A stretch of DNA of 25,108 nt from Hennigella sp045599065 (GCA_045599065.1 JAZRVJ010000042.1:1-25108); one strand, 5' to 3'. Numbered from the stretch's first letter, positions 1 to 7,085 are shown. The notes: generated by a model from the letters alone, not told the origin. Numbers and translations are program-made.

Positions 1-307
1 ACAAGATGTTAAACAAAAAGAAGCTAAGAAAAACCAAGTTATAGTCAAAATTAAGGAAGTAAAAGTTAGGCCACAGATTGGTGCTGGTGATTTACAATGG
101 AAAGCTAATCAAACTAATCAATGATTAAAAGATGGATGTCAAATTAAATTTAAGGTTATGACTTTTGGCCGTATTGCCACTAAACAAGATTTAATTGACA
201 AGGTTTATAATGATTTTCTTAAATTAATTGAAGAAAATGGCAAAGTTGCTACACCACTTAAACAATTAAGTCCAATAATGTATGAAGCAACTATTGTTAA
301 AAAATAA
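1..307 (+). CDS. infC: Translation initiation factor IF-3, C-terminal part (5' end outside window)
   Basis: The frame is open from base 2 and ends in TAA at 305-307. The visible ~100 residues match the IF-3 C-terminal domain: a VKEVKVRPQIG-like beta strand (here IKEVKVRPQIGAGD), then FRGR-like MTFGRIA, and a terminal PLKQLSPIMYEATIVKK strand. This domain binds the 30S platform and keeps the subunits apart during initiation. One in-frame TGA (at about base 122) is read as Trp. It is followed 11 bases later by rpmI and then rplT, the conserved IF3-L35-L20 operon, so the assignment is firm. The start and the N-terminal domain are outside the window, so the upstream leader and start codon cannot be assessed. 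Confidence 0.95.
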
Positions 308-318
308 GGAGATAAGCT

Positions 319-519
319 ATGGCAAAAATTAAAGCTAAAACAAAAAGAGCTGTTGCTAAAAGATTAAGCAAAACAGCATCTGGTAAATTAAAAAGAAAAC
401 ATGCTTACAGATCACACTTAGCACACAATAAGACTACTAAGCAAAAAAGACATCTTAGAAAAGATGCAACATTAAATGCAACTTACACTAAGAATTTAGG
501 TAAGACATTACATAATTAG
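319..519 (+). CDS. rpmI: 50S ribosomal protein L35
   Basis: A 66-residue, highly basic protein with the L35 pattern: N-terminal KIKAKTKRAVAKRLSKTASGKLKRKHAYRSH-type sequence (residues 3-33) and a C-terminal LRKDATLNATYTKNLGKTL. It is a late-assembling component of the 50S subunit. The length is normal for the family. An AAGGAGAT Shine-Dalgarno sequence at 306-313 overlaps the infC stop and fixes the ATG at 319. The stop TAG at 517-519 overlaps the AGGAGG ribosome binding site of rplT, suggesting coupled translation of the two ribosomal proteins. Confidence 0.97.
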   Translation: MAKIKAKTKRAVAKRLSKTASGKLKRKHAYRSHLAHNKTTKQKRHLRKDATLNATYTKNLGKTLHN

Positions 520-528
520 GAGGCAGAC

Positions 529-876
529 ATGAGAGTAAAAGGTGGAACAGGTGCAAGAAAGTACCGTAAATCTATAAAGAAAGCTGCTTCTGGTTCAAGA
601 GGTACAAGACATACTTCTTATAGGGTAGCTAAGCAAACAGTTATTAGATCTGCTCAATATGCTTTTAGAGACAGAAAAGCTAAAAAACGTGATTTTAGAA
701 AATTATGAATAGCTAGAATTTCTGCTGCTTGTAAAGCAAACAAAACTAATTATTCAACATTCATGCACGGTTTAAAGAAAAATAAAATTGAAATTAACAG
801 AAAGATGCTTTCTGAATTAGCAATTAACAACCCTGCAGAATTCAAAATTCTAGTAGACACAGTTTGTAAAAAATAG
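529..876 (+). CDS. rplT: 50S ribosomal protein L20
   Basis: A 115-residue protein beginning MRVKGGTGARKYRK and containing the L20 core (RDRKAKKRDFRKLWIARISAA, where Trp is encoded by TGA). L20 binds 23S rRNA early in 50S assembly and in other Firmicutes represses its own operon. The N-terminal extension is basic, as is usual for L20. The start is set by AGGAGG at 518-523, five bases upstream of ATG. The stop TAG (874-876) lies within the left arm of a terminator hairpin (868-900). A standard-code translation would break this gene in the middle of a universally conserved segment, so it is good evidence for UGA=Trp. Confidence 0.97.
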
Positions 877-900
877 TTAATACTATTTTTTTCTTTTTTT
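868..900 (+). terminator. Rho-independent terminator of infC-rpmI-rplT
   Basis: A perfect 10-bp stem (AAAAAATAGT / ACTATTTTTT, 868-877 with 882-891) with a TAAT loop, followed by a T-rich tract interrupted by one C. The rplT stop codon lies in the left arm, and the next start codon (903) comes directly after the T tract. Confidence 0.85.
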
Positions 901-902
901 AT

Positions 903-1397
903 ATGAGATTAAATTTAAGTAAAATATTCAATTTACAAAGGAATTTAGATAAACATATTCATAGTGAACACCATGTAAACTATGAAAAAATTCATACAGA
1001 ATTAAAACTTGCATTAATTGTTGAATTAGCTGAAACAGCTAATGAAGTTAGAAGTTTCAAGTTTTGGTCATACAAACCAAGCTCAGCTAAACCTATAGTT
1101 TTAGAAGAATATGCGGATGGTTTGCATTTTATTAATTCCTTATGTATTTACTATAAAGTTAAACCATTATTTGATGTAAAAGTAGGTAAAAGGTTTAAAA
1201 CAAAGAAAGATATTACTAAGAGTTTTATTAAGTTATTTAAAACTGCAGCTGAAATATCTAACCCAAAACAAGCAAAATCTTGATATACAAAATATTTAGA
1301 ATTTGGTTTTAGAATGGGTTTTAGTTTTAAGGAAATTACTAAAGCTTATGAAGCTAAATGTAAAGTAAATCATCAAAGACAACTAAATAAATATTAA
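903..1397 (+). CDS. dUTP diphosphatase, dimeric (dUTPase_2, MazG-like all-alpha family)
   Basis: A 164-residue protein that hydrolyses dUTP to dUMP and pyrophosphate, keeping uracil out of DNA. It shows the all-alpha NTP pyrophosphatase motifs: ELAE at residues 41-44 with E48 (first ExxE helix), the FKFWSYKP signature at 52-59, and EYAD (ExxD) at 69-72 followed by GLHF; these acidic residues would hold the Mg ions. One TGA near the C-terminus (1281-1283) is Trp; reading it as stop would remove the last 38 residues. There is no clear Shine-Dalgarno sequence. The ATG sits three bases after the T tract of the rplT terminator, so the transcript may start very close to it. It is followed two bases later by the next gene. 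Confidence 0.85.
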
Positions 1398-1399
1398 TT

Positions 1400-1864
1400 A
1401 TGAGAAAAAGCAAAACATTTTTAAAGATTTTTATTCCTAGTGCAGCTTTAGTAGCAACTGCATCAATTGTTATTCCTATGGTTTGTTTAACAACTAAACA
1501 TGTTCATATTACAAGAAAAACAGATGAACGCACACACTTCCCAACTATTGACGAAATTAATGAAATTAAGTTTACATATACCCTAGCTGATGAAGATATA
1601 GATATAACAAACTTACATTGTTCATGGGGGTATACGATATCCAGCATGAAAAACTGCGCTATTTCGAATATTAGGCTTGAATCAGCTAATCAAATGACTT
1701 TTTATGTGTATCTATCATTGATAGGTGTAAAAGAACATCAAATAAAATTAGGTGATAGTATTTCTTTTGATTTTCATTTTAGTTATTGGGCTAATGATAA
1801 GGTTCTATGAAAGCAAGATATTTTAAATAACTATATCAGAGTAAGTGAGGAAGCATATGATTAA
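1400..1864 (+). CDS. Membrane-anchored protein of unknown function
   Basis: A 154-residue protein that I do not recognise. Residues 1-8 are basic and residues 9-31 form one hydrophobic segment (IFIPSAALVATASIVIPMVC), so it is probably anchored by its N-terminus with the rest outside the cell. The PMVC sequence does not fit a normal lipobox, so a lipoprotein is unlikely though not excluded. The remainder is polar and rich in beta-type sequence, with three Cys. Trp is coded by TGG early and by TGA at 1808-1810. It overlaps the following polytopic membrane gene by 8 bases (1857-1864), so the two are probably co-translated and may act together at the membrane. Confidence 0.6.
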
Positions 1865-2774
1865 CGGTTTTAATCCAGCTGGTTTATGCTTAGTTCTGCT
1901 TGCTTTAGGTTTAGGTGGCATTGAAGTTATAGCTAACAAATGAATAAAGAAAATAACAAATACATATTGATTATGATTATTGATTGGTGTTATTTATTTA
2001 ATTTATTGTATTAGCGTTTGCTGATGACGCCATTGATCAAACATATCAGTAGCACAAATTCCTTGAGGTACACCACTAAGCAATGCTGATTCATCAACAG
2101 TGTCTTTAGCATTTATGTTAAACATCTGCCCATTTGCTAACTTTGCGTTGTGTGTTACATTAGTATCTGATCCTAGCAGAAAGGCAGCAAGAGTTGTAGC
2201 TCCGATTGCTCTAGTTTCTAGTATCTTTGTATTATTTGTTAATATTCTCCCTGATTCAAAAGCCACTTTCAGTTGGCAATATATTTTCTTTGGAACAGAA
2301 GAACATCCTGACACTCATTATTCAGGCCATGTTATTAACATGTTAATTAGTTTGGGAGTCTTATTAAACACTCCTAAGCTTGGGTGAAAAGGAACGGTTG
2401 GTGCATTTTCGTATACAGCTGGATTTTATGCTTATACTGCCACTGTTGCCTATTCAACAGGAGCACAATGTTACGTATCTGGTGTAAACCCAAAAGATTT
2501 TATTGAAGGTACATATAAAATTTTTGATAAATTATTTCCAGGGCACCCTGAAGCATCTATGTGCTTCTTCTTTAGCGGGGTTATTGTTGGTTTGCTTCTT
2601 GCATGCATTCTGATTGATATATGTAAAAGAAAACATTTTGCCTACGGTGACAAATATAGTGGTTGCTGGTGAAAGTGATATGACTATGAAAAAACAACCA
2701 TTAAAGAGCCTTGAGGTTGATTTAGTCATAATTGACAACTAAAACATTCAAAAATTAGAAAAAGTATTAAGTAA
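1857..2774 (+). CDS. Polytopic membrane protein, possibly YwaF/TMEM164-like
   Basis: A 305-residue integral membrane protein with about six to seven hydrophobic segments (roughly residues 10-27, 37-55, 80-103, 113-131, 157-171, 180-200, 235-255) and a Trp-rich cytoplasmic tail. Many Trp codons are TGA, so standard-code gene finding would shatter this gene. The order FxLNxCPF (about 86-93), a long hydrophobic pair, then HYSGH (154-158) before another membrane segment resembles the YwaF family, in which a conserved His follows a short loop; this match is by eye and weak. The YSGH also recalls PAP2 phosphatases, but the other PAP2 motifs are absent. It overlaps the upstream anchored protein and is followed by a terminator. 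Confidence 0.65.
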
Positions 2775-2797
2775 CCTTAATAAAAAAATACATATCA

Positions 2798-2829
2798 AAT
2801 ATTAAATCTTTAGTGGTTTAATATTTTTT
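2798..2829 (+). terminator. Rho-independent terminator after the membrane-protein gene
   Basis: A 10-bp stem (2799-2808 with 2815-2824, one G-T pair) around a six-base loop, ending in six T. The right arm reads TAATAT, which could also act as a -10 box for the gene starting at 2833. Confidence 0.75.
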
Positions 2830-2832
2830 AAT

Positions 2833-3543
2833 ATGGATAAGCATCTAACTTACACAAACAAAGACAAAACTATCTCTTATGGGTCTTTTCTATGCAAAGA
2901 TGGTTGCATTGTTTATAAAATTGTTAGAATTGCTGAAGCAAACTTATTTCTTGATTATGTTGAAGAAGACAATGTTTATGTAGTTAGATGCAACAAATCT
3001 ATTACAAAAACAGAGATTGAAGATTATGTTAAAAATAATTATCAATGATTAGCAAATTGATATAAAAACATTGAAAATCCTCAACCATGATTGGTTTTGG
3101 GAGTTGAAGTTCCAGTTAAAGTTATTCTTGGAAATGAATTTAAAACTGAATATCTTGGTAATCAAATCAATGTTTATTTAAGACATAAAAGAGATTTTAA
3201 AGATGCTTTAAAAAACTTCTATAAGAAGTTGGGCACAAGTTATTTCATTCCTAGATTGCAAGAAAAATTAAACGAATTAAATTTAAAAGCAGAGTTTGGC
3301 AAAGCTAAATGAGTTAATTGATATTTAGGAATGAATAGAGGTGGACACACTATTGATTTAAATGCTAAATTAATGCAATATCCTAAAGAATATATTGATA
3401 GTGTAATTTATCATGAGATTGCTCATATCACTTATATGAATCACAAAAAAGAGTTTTGAAATCTGCTAGACAAATATTGTCCAAATAGAAAAGAAATGGA
3501 CAAGCTATATTGACAAACGATTAAGAAATATCATGTTTGATAA
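2833..3543 (+). CDS. YgjP-type (DUF45) zinc metallopeptidase
   Basis: A 236-residue protein. The C-terminal part has HEIAH at residues 194-198 followed by H204 and KKEFW, the pattern of the DUF45/YgjP metallopeptidase-like family (HELxH...NHSKxFW), with the two histidines and Glu for zinc and catalysis. The natural substrate is not known for the family. The N-terminal third is variable and has no recognisable domain. Several TGA codons are read as Trp (for example within FWNLL just after the zinc site). The ATG lies only three bases after the T tract of the preceding terminator, with no Shine-Dalgarno sequence. The stop TAA (3541-3543) abuts a two-way terminator shared with luxS. Confidence 0.85.
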
Positions 3544-3546
3544 AAA

Positions 3547-3571
3547 ATAAGAGGTTATCCTCTTATCTTTT
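3547..3571. terminator. Bidirectional terminator between metallopeptidase gene and luxS
   Basis: A perfect 8-bp stem ATAAGAGG/CCTCTTAT with TTAT loop, followed on the plus strand by CTTTTT and on the minus strand by TTTTTA. It ends both convergent transcripts. The luxS stop codon TAA lies in the loop (3557-3555 on the minus strand). Confidence 0.88.
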
Positions 3572-3989
3572 TATATCATTCATTTCAAGTTTTTTTAGCT
3601 AACTTTAAATTTAACGTTTTGTAATTCCCGCAACTTTTTGGATTATTACCTGGAATTGTTTTTATATTGTTAATGTATTTATTTAATTTAGGTAAGGTTT
3701 GTTTTATTCATTTAAGGCTCTTCTTACCAAATACAACTAGATAAAATCCAGTTTGACAACCCATTGGGCCAAAATAAATTTTATCTTTTGAATATTTGCT
3801 TGAATAGAAAGTAGCAATTAAATGTTCTAATGAGTGCATTGCACTATTAGATAAATAATTACCTTTATTAGGTCTTATAAATCTAAAGTCATATGTCGTT
3901 ACATATGAATTACCAGACTTTTTTATTTCGTGTAAATATATACCTGGTAATAATTTTGTGTGATCAATTTTAAACGATTTAATTAACAT
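3555..3989 (-). CDS. luxS: S-ribosylhomocysteine lyase LuxS
   Basis: A 144-residue protein that cleaves S-ribosylhomocysteine to homocysteine and DPD, the precursor of autoinducer-2. It has the zinc site HSLEH (H52, E55, H56), the catalytic Cys in GPMGCQTGFY (C78), and the third zinc ligand in KSCGNY (C120). The DHTK near the N-terminus (9-12) and DFRF..PN (34-41) are also typical. TGA codons in the C-terminal third are Trp; without recoding the Cys120 ligand would be lost. It is slightly shorter than the usual ~155 residues. The ATG overlaps the end of the upstream PH-domain gene by 11 bases. No nucleosidase (Pfs/MTAN) gene, which would make its substrate, is in this window. LuxS is, to my knowledge, uncommon in mollicutes. 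Confidence 0.93.
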
Positions 3990-4626
3990 GTTCTTTTAGT
4001 TTATCATCAATTTGTGTTTGATACCCTGGATTGTTGCCAGGTCTATATGCATTAGGAAATTGCACATCAGTAGATACATCTCTTGCAATCTTTTCTAGTC
4101 TTTTATATACATCATAATGATCAGTAATATCTAATATAGAACATTTACCACCTATACCAGCACTAGTAATGATGACATCTCCTACACCACATCATTTATC
4201 AATTAGTCCAACATGAACTGTTACAGCTTTAATTTCATGATAATAAACTGAAACAAAACCAGCCGCAAATAATCCTGATCTAATAATTACTCTCTTATCA
4301 GTAATAGCATATTCAGTTAATTTTCATTGTTTAACCGAGAAAACGGCTCTGACAATAAAGATTACAAATGGTATAGAGAAAAATACCATAAAAATAGGTA
4401 GAATAATCAAAACAGGTGTAGGTGCGCTTGTTAATACCATAACAAGAATCATTCCTACTAGCATTAATAATCAAACAAGCAACATAGGAATAAGCACAAC
4501 TATTTGATTCCAAATAAATGCTTTTTTAACAGGTGCTGCTTGTCAAATTACTTTTTCATCTTTTTCTAGCAAATCTTTAATTTTTAAATTTGTGTTTGCT
4601 TGTTGTTTGTATTTTTTAATTCTCAT
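3979..4626 (-). CDS. Membrane protein with bacterial PH (bPH_2-like) domain
   Basis: A 215-residue protein. Residues 1-36 are cytoplasmic and polar, with an EKVIWQAAPVKKAF-type lead-in common in this family; two membrane segments follow (about 42-66 and 70-94). Residues 100-185 form a PH-like domain with the signature LTEYAITDKRVIIRSGLF, then a YHEIKAVTVHVG strand and the GVGDVIITSAG strand. Such proteins are membrane-bound and of unknown role. The gene overlaps luxS by 11 bases, forming a two-gene operon. A TATAAT box on the minus strand (4641-4636) lies nine bases before the ATG, so the mRNA probably has almost no leader. A link to autoinducer chemistry would be pure inference. Confidence 0.82.
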
Positions 4627-4635
4627 AATGTTTTT

Positions 4636-4641
4636 ATTATA
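4636..4641 (-). promoter_or_regulatory. -10 box for the PH-domain/luxS operon
   Basis: TATAAT on the minus strand, nine bases upstream of the ATG at 4626; no good -35 is visible. A start site at the usual 6-7 bases would leave a leader of about three bases. Confidence 0.6.
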
Positions 4642-4700
4642 AGCAAACAAAATTATTAATGTTTTAGTATTTTGTTGCCCAAAATTATACTTTCTCTTAA

Positions 4701-4706
4701 TATAAT
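4701..4706 (+). promoter_or_regulatory. -10 box for the DUF2188 gene
   Basis: TATAAT at 4701-4706, then an AAGAGGAAAG Shine-Dalgarno sequence (4713-4722) before ATG at 4727. The region 4627-4726 is divergent, with the PH/luxS operon leaving on the other strand. No convincing -35 was found at 16-18 bases. Confidence 0.6.
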
Positions 4707-4726
4707 AATATTAAGAGGAAAGAAAA

Positions 4727-5110
4727 ATGGCAAAGAAGAAAAAACAAAACAGACATGAACACCACGTTGTGCCTGCTAAAGATGGTGGATGAGATGTTAA
4801 AATTAACAACGCAGGCCACAGAACATACCATACAAGAAAGAAATCTACTGCAATTAAAAAAGCAAGAGCAATTTCTAGAAAACACAAAACTGAATTAGTA
4901 ATTCACGATTCAAAAGGTCGTATTGAAGTTAAAAACTCTCATGACATTGTTAGAAGGGGAAAACCAGGACCTAAAAAACATAAAAAAGCAAAGAGAAAAA
5001 CTAAAAAAGCTAAAAGAAGAGTTCACAAAAAAGCAAGAAAAACAACTAAGAAGGCTAAAAGAAGAACTCACAAAAAAACTAAAAAACATTCTCGTAGAAG
5101 AAGATAAATA
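4727..5110 (+). CDS. DUF2188 protein with histone-H1-like basic tail
   Basis: A 127-residue protein. Residues 10-72 match the small DUF2188 domain: HHVVPAKDGGWDVK, a run ending in KKARAISRKHKTELVIH, and DSKGRIEVKNSHD. From about residue 79 to the end it becomes almost entirely Lys, Arg, His, Ala and Thr, with a near repeat of KKAKRRVHKKARK and KKAKRRTHKKTKK. Such tails bind nucleic acid nonspecifically in H1-like proteins, so a DNA- or RNA-binding role is plausible. That is inference; the DUF2188 function is unknown. It has its own promoter, a good ribosome binding site and its own terminator, suggesting a stand-alone and well-expressed gene. Confidence 0.85.
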
Positions 5111-5136
5111 AAAACTAGGTAAAACCTAGTTTTTTT
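5109..5136 (+). terminator. Terminator of the DUF2188 gene
   Basis: Stem AAAAACTAGG/CCTAGTTTTT (5109-5118 with 5124-5133), five-base loop, continuous T tract to 5136. The left arm begins in the TAA stop codon. Confidence 0.88.
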
Positions 5137-5141
5137 ATAAC

Positions 5142-5147
5142 TATAAT
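5142..5147 (+). promoter_or_regulatory. -10 box for the DUF2779 nuclease gene (probable leaderless mRNA)
   Basis: TATAAT five bases after the preceding terminator and only six bases before ATG at 5154. The expected start site falls on or beside the A of the ATG, and there is no Shine-Dalgarno sequence. Confidence 0.65.
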
Positions 5148-5153
5148 ATTAAC

Positions 5154-6623
5154 ATGATTACAAAAACACATTACGTTAGTTTTAGGTCGTGTAGTAGATG
5201 TTATTACTACATTTTAAATAACAAAGATCAAGCTGTAGAAGATCCCGCAAGTCAAAAGAGGATTAATGATGGTTATTTAGTTAACCAATATGCTTATGAT
5301 TTGTTTCCAGGAATTATAAGCACTAAAAAAGATTTAAAATCAGTTAATCCAACTTTACAAGTTGAAATAACTAAAAAATTATTAAATGATGATAAACCAA
5401 TTGCAGAAGCATCATTCAAATTTAATGACTTATTCTGTGCTGTAGACATCTTAGTTAAGAATAATGATGGATATGACATTTATGAAGTTAAAGGTTCAAC
5501 TAATCTTGAAAAACATTTAGACGAATATTGTGCTGACGTTGCTTTTCAAAAATATGTTTTACAAAAATGTGGTTTAAAAATTAATTCTTGCTATTTAGTT
5601 CACCTAAATAGTCAATATGTTAAACAAGGTGATATTGAAGTTAAGAAACTTTTATCAATTGATTGTTTAGATGATTTTGCTGAATTTATTAAAGAATGTG
5701 AAGATGTTGAAAAGCAAATTCCAATGATGGAAGAAATTCAAAAATCTAAAACAATTCCAACTTATGGAGATTGTAGCAGTTCATGTCCTTTTTATGACTT
5801 TTGTCATAAGGACTTACCAACTCCAAATGTTTTAAGCTTAGCAAGAATGACTTCTAAAAAAGGTCATAAATTAATCACACAAGGAATTAAATCGTTTGAT
5901 GACCTAATCAAGAACAATGTTGCATTGAGTTCATTTCAAGCAAAACAATTATCTGCAACACAAAAGAATGAAATTTATCTTGACAAAGTAGCTCTTAATT
6001 TATTTACAAGCAAATTAAAATATCCACTTTACTATCTAGACTTTGAAACAATGGATGAAGCTATTCCAAAAATTGATGGTACAAGTCCATATCAACAAGT
6101 TCCTTTCCAATATTCATTACATATTGAAAAAACTCCTGGTGTTGAGCCTGATCATAAAGCATTCTTGGGTGAAAAACTAGATTGTCAATATGAATTAGCA
6201 AAACAACTTTGTCACGACATTCCAAAGGGTGTTATGTCTATCGCTTATAACATGGGTTTTGAAAAATCAGTTATTAGAAGACTAGCTAAAGCTTATCCTG
6301 ATTTAGAACAACACCTAATGGATATTCATGATCATATGGTTGATTTACTTGAACCATTTAGAGACGGTAGCTACTACAACCCAAAACAAAATGGTTCTAC
6401 ATCAATCAAATATGTAATGCCTGCTGTTTGTCCTAAAATGGCAAGTGAATATAAACAACTTCCAGTTGTTCATAATGGTACAGAAGCATTAATGTTATTT
6501 CCGCTTCTAGTTAATATGACTGGTGAAGAATATAAAACAAAAAGAGATGGTTTATTAGCATATTGCAAACTTGATACTTATAGCATGGTCAAAATCCTTG
6601 ATGAGCTAAGAAAAATCAAATAA
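5154..6623 (+). CDS. DUF2779 protein: Cas4/RecB-like nuclease fused to DEDDy-type exonuclease
   Basis: A 489-residue protein. The N-terminal half resembles a Cas4-type PD-(D/E)XK nuclease: C13 and C16, D98 in AVDILV, E111 and K113 in YEVKG, then a second cysteine cluster C207, C211, C217, so four cysteines could hold an iron-sulfur cluster. The C-terminal half (about 290-489) is a DnaQ/RNase-H-fold exonuclease of the DUF2779 type: YYLDFETMDEA (D296, E298), an AYNMGFEKSVIRRLA block (about 364-378) and YCKLD with Y470 and D474. Both nuclease centres look intact. There are no CRISPR repeats or other cas genes nearby, so this is a stand-alone DNA-processing enzyme of unknown substrate. It uses no TGA codons. 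The next signal is a strong terminator. Confidence 0.85.
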   Translation: MITKTHYVSFRSCSRCYYYILNNKDQAVEDPASQKRINDGYLVNQYAYDLFPGIISTKKDLKSVNPTLQVEITKKLLNDDKPIAEASFKFNDLFCAVDILVKNNDGYDIYEVKGSTNLEKHLDEYCADVAFQKYVLQKCGLKINSCYLVHLNSQYVKQGDIEVKKLLSIDCLDDFAEFIKECEDVEKQIPMMEEIQKSKTIPTYGDCSSSCPFYDFCHKDLPTPNVLSLARMTSKKGHKLITQGIKSFDDLIKNNVALSSFQAKQLSATQKNEIYLDKVALNLFTSKLKYPLYYLDFETMDEAIPKIDGTSPYQQVPFQYSLHIEKTPGVEPDHKAFLGEKLDCQYELAKQLCHDIPKGVMSIAYNMGFEKSVIRRLAKAYPDLEQHLMDIHDHMVDLLEPFRDGSYYNPKQNGSTSIKYVMPAVCPKMASEYKQLPVVHNGTEALMLFPLLVNMTGEEYKTKRDGLLAYCKLDTYSMVKILDELRKIK

Positions 6624-6645
6624 TCATTGCAAGAATTTCAAAAAT

Positions 6646-6678
6646 AAACATATATATCTATTGATATATATGTTTTTT
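6646..6678 (+). terminator. Terminator of the DUF2779 gene
   Basis: A long AT-rich stem (ACATATATATC / GATATATATGT, 6648-6658 with 6663-6673, extendable by A-T pairs) with TATT loop and six T. Confidence 0.85.
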
Positions 6679-6723
6679 AAAAAGTTTTGCTAATTTGCAT
6701 TTTTAAAAGTCAAGTAGTATATG

Positions 6724-6733
6724 AGGAGGTGAT
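6724..6733 (+). promoter_or_regulatory. Full-length Shine-Dalgarno sequence before a non-ATG start
   Basis: AGGAGGTGAT is a complete match to the anti-Shine-Dalgarno end of 16S rRNA and is the strongest in the window. The next codons in the open frame are ATA, ATT, ATA; no ATG, GTG or TTG lies at a usable distance. The AGGAGG is 5 bases from ATT (6735) and 8 from ATA (6738). Confidence 0.7.
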
Positions 6734-6734
6734 A

Positions 6735-6959
6735 ATTATAAGAAAGTTAGATTTAGCACAAAAGCAAAATGCTAAGGGTGGTTCATTCTATGCAATTGCT
6801 TTAGGTGTGGGTATTTTAGTTGCAACTTTATCAAACTTGATAACTAATATTGTTGCAGCTGCAAATCCACAAAAGGCAGTCAACTACGGTTTCCGTAGAT
6901 CTGGCGCAATGCTTAGATTGTCTCCAGTGCCATCAAGAAGTTCTATCATGATTATGTAG
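6735..6959 (+). CDS. Small hydrophobic protein with probable ATT or ATA start
   Basis: I do not recognise this protein of 73-74 residues. It has a polar N-terminus (RKLDLAQKQNAKGG), one strongly hydrophobic segment of about 27 residues (SFYAIALGVGILVATLSNLITNIVAAA), and a basic, Ser/Pro-rich tail ending SSIMIM. The start is set by the perfect Shine-Dalgarno at 6724-6733, which points to ATT at 6735 or ATA at 6738; earlier in-frame starts lie upstream of the ribosome binding site. It is flanked by its own terminators and so is probably a single-gene unit. The GG at residues 13-14 before the hydrophobic part faintly resembles a double-glycine leader, but the other leader residues do not fit well and no transporter is nearby. 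A single-pass membrane protein is the safest reading. Confidence 0.6.
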   Translation: MIRKLDLAQKQNAKGGSFYAIALGVGILVATLSNLITNIVAAANPQKAVNYGFRRSGAMLRLSPVPSRSSIMIM

Positions 6960-7036
6960 TTATTTTGATAATTTGCTTATAGTAAATGTATTTAAATTTT
7001 TTATCATTTTATTTTTAATCCCTCTAAATTTTATAT

Positions 7037-7067
7037 AGCAAAAGTAATATATTACTTTTGCTTTTTT
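7037..7067 (+). terminator. Terminator upstream of sigA
   Basis: Perfect stem AGCAAAAGTAA/TTACTTTTGCT (7037-7047 with 7052-7062), four-base loop and a T tract to 7067. The preceding 6960-7036 is AT-rich with nothing recognisable. Confidence 0.88.
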
Positions 7068-7076
7068 CTATTTCTA

Positions 7077-7085
7077 TGGTATAAT
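7077..7085 (+). promoter_or_regulatory. Extended -10 promoter of sigA
   Basis: TGGTATAAT is a TGn extended -10 (TG 7077-7078, TATAAT 7080-7085). The leader of about 18 bases carries a TTGAGGA ribosome binding site (7097-7103), six bases before ATG at 7110. Confidence 0.7.

Noticed and set aside
2003..2314. Minus-strand open frame of 103 codons
   Set aside because: It lies opposite the polytopic membrane gene, which has a continuous code-4 frame, membrane segments and a terminator; the minus frame has no ribosome binding site or known domain.
1857..2774. PAP2-type phosphatase, because of HYSGH
   Set aside because: The KxxxxxxRP and final SRxxxxxHxxxD motifs are absent; YSGH alone is not enough.
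4331..4513. Cys-rich minus-strand open frame
   Set aside because: It is a different frame of the PH-domain gene on the same strand, which has a full 215-codon reading.
4923..5111. Second plus-strand frame giving a Lys/Glu coiled coil over the DUF2188 tail
   Set aside because: Its start is TTG without a ribosome binding site and it arises from the low-complexity AAA/GAA repeats of the real gene's tail.
5154..6623. Part of a CRISPR-Cas system, because of Cas4-like motifs
   Set aside because: No repeat-spacer array or other cas gene is in the window; the DUF2779 half identifies a separate nuclease family.
6687..6734. Upstream TTG start for the small hydrophobic protein
   Set aside because: The perfect Shine-Dalgarno lies within this extension, so initiation should occur after it.
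6738..6800. Double-glycine bacteriocin leader
   Set aside because: Only Leu at -12 and GG fit; the other leader positions do not and no ABC peptidase-transporter is nearby.
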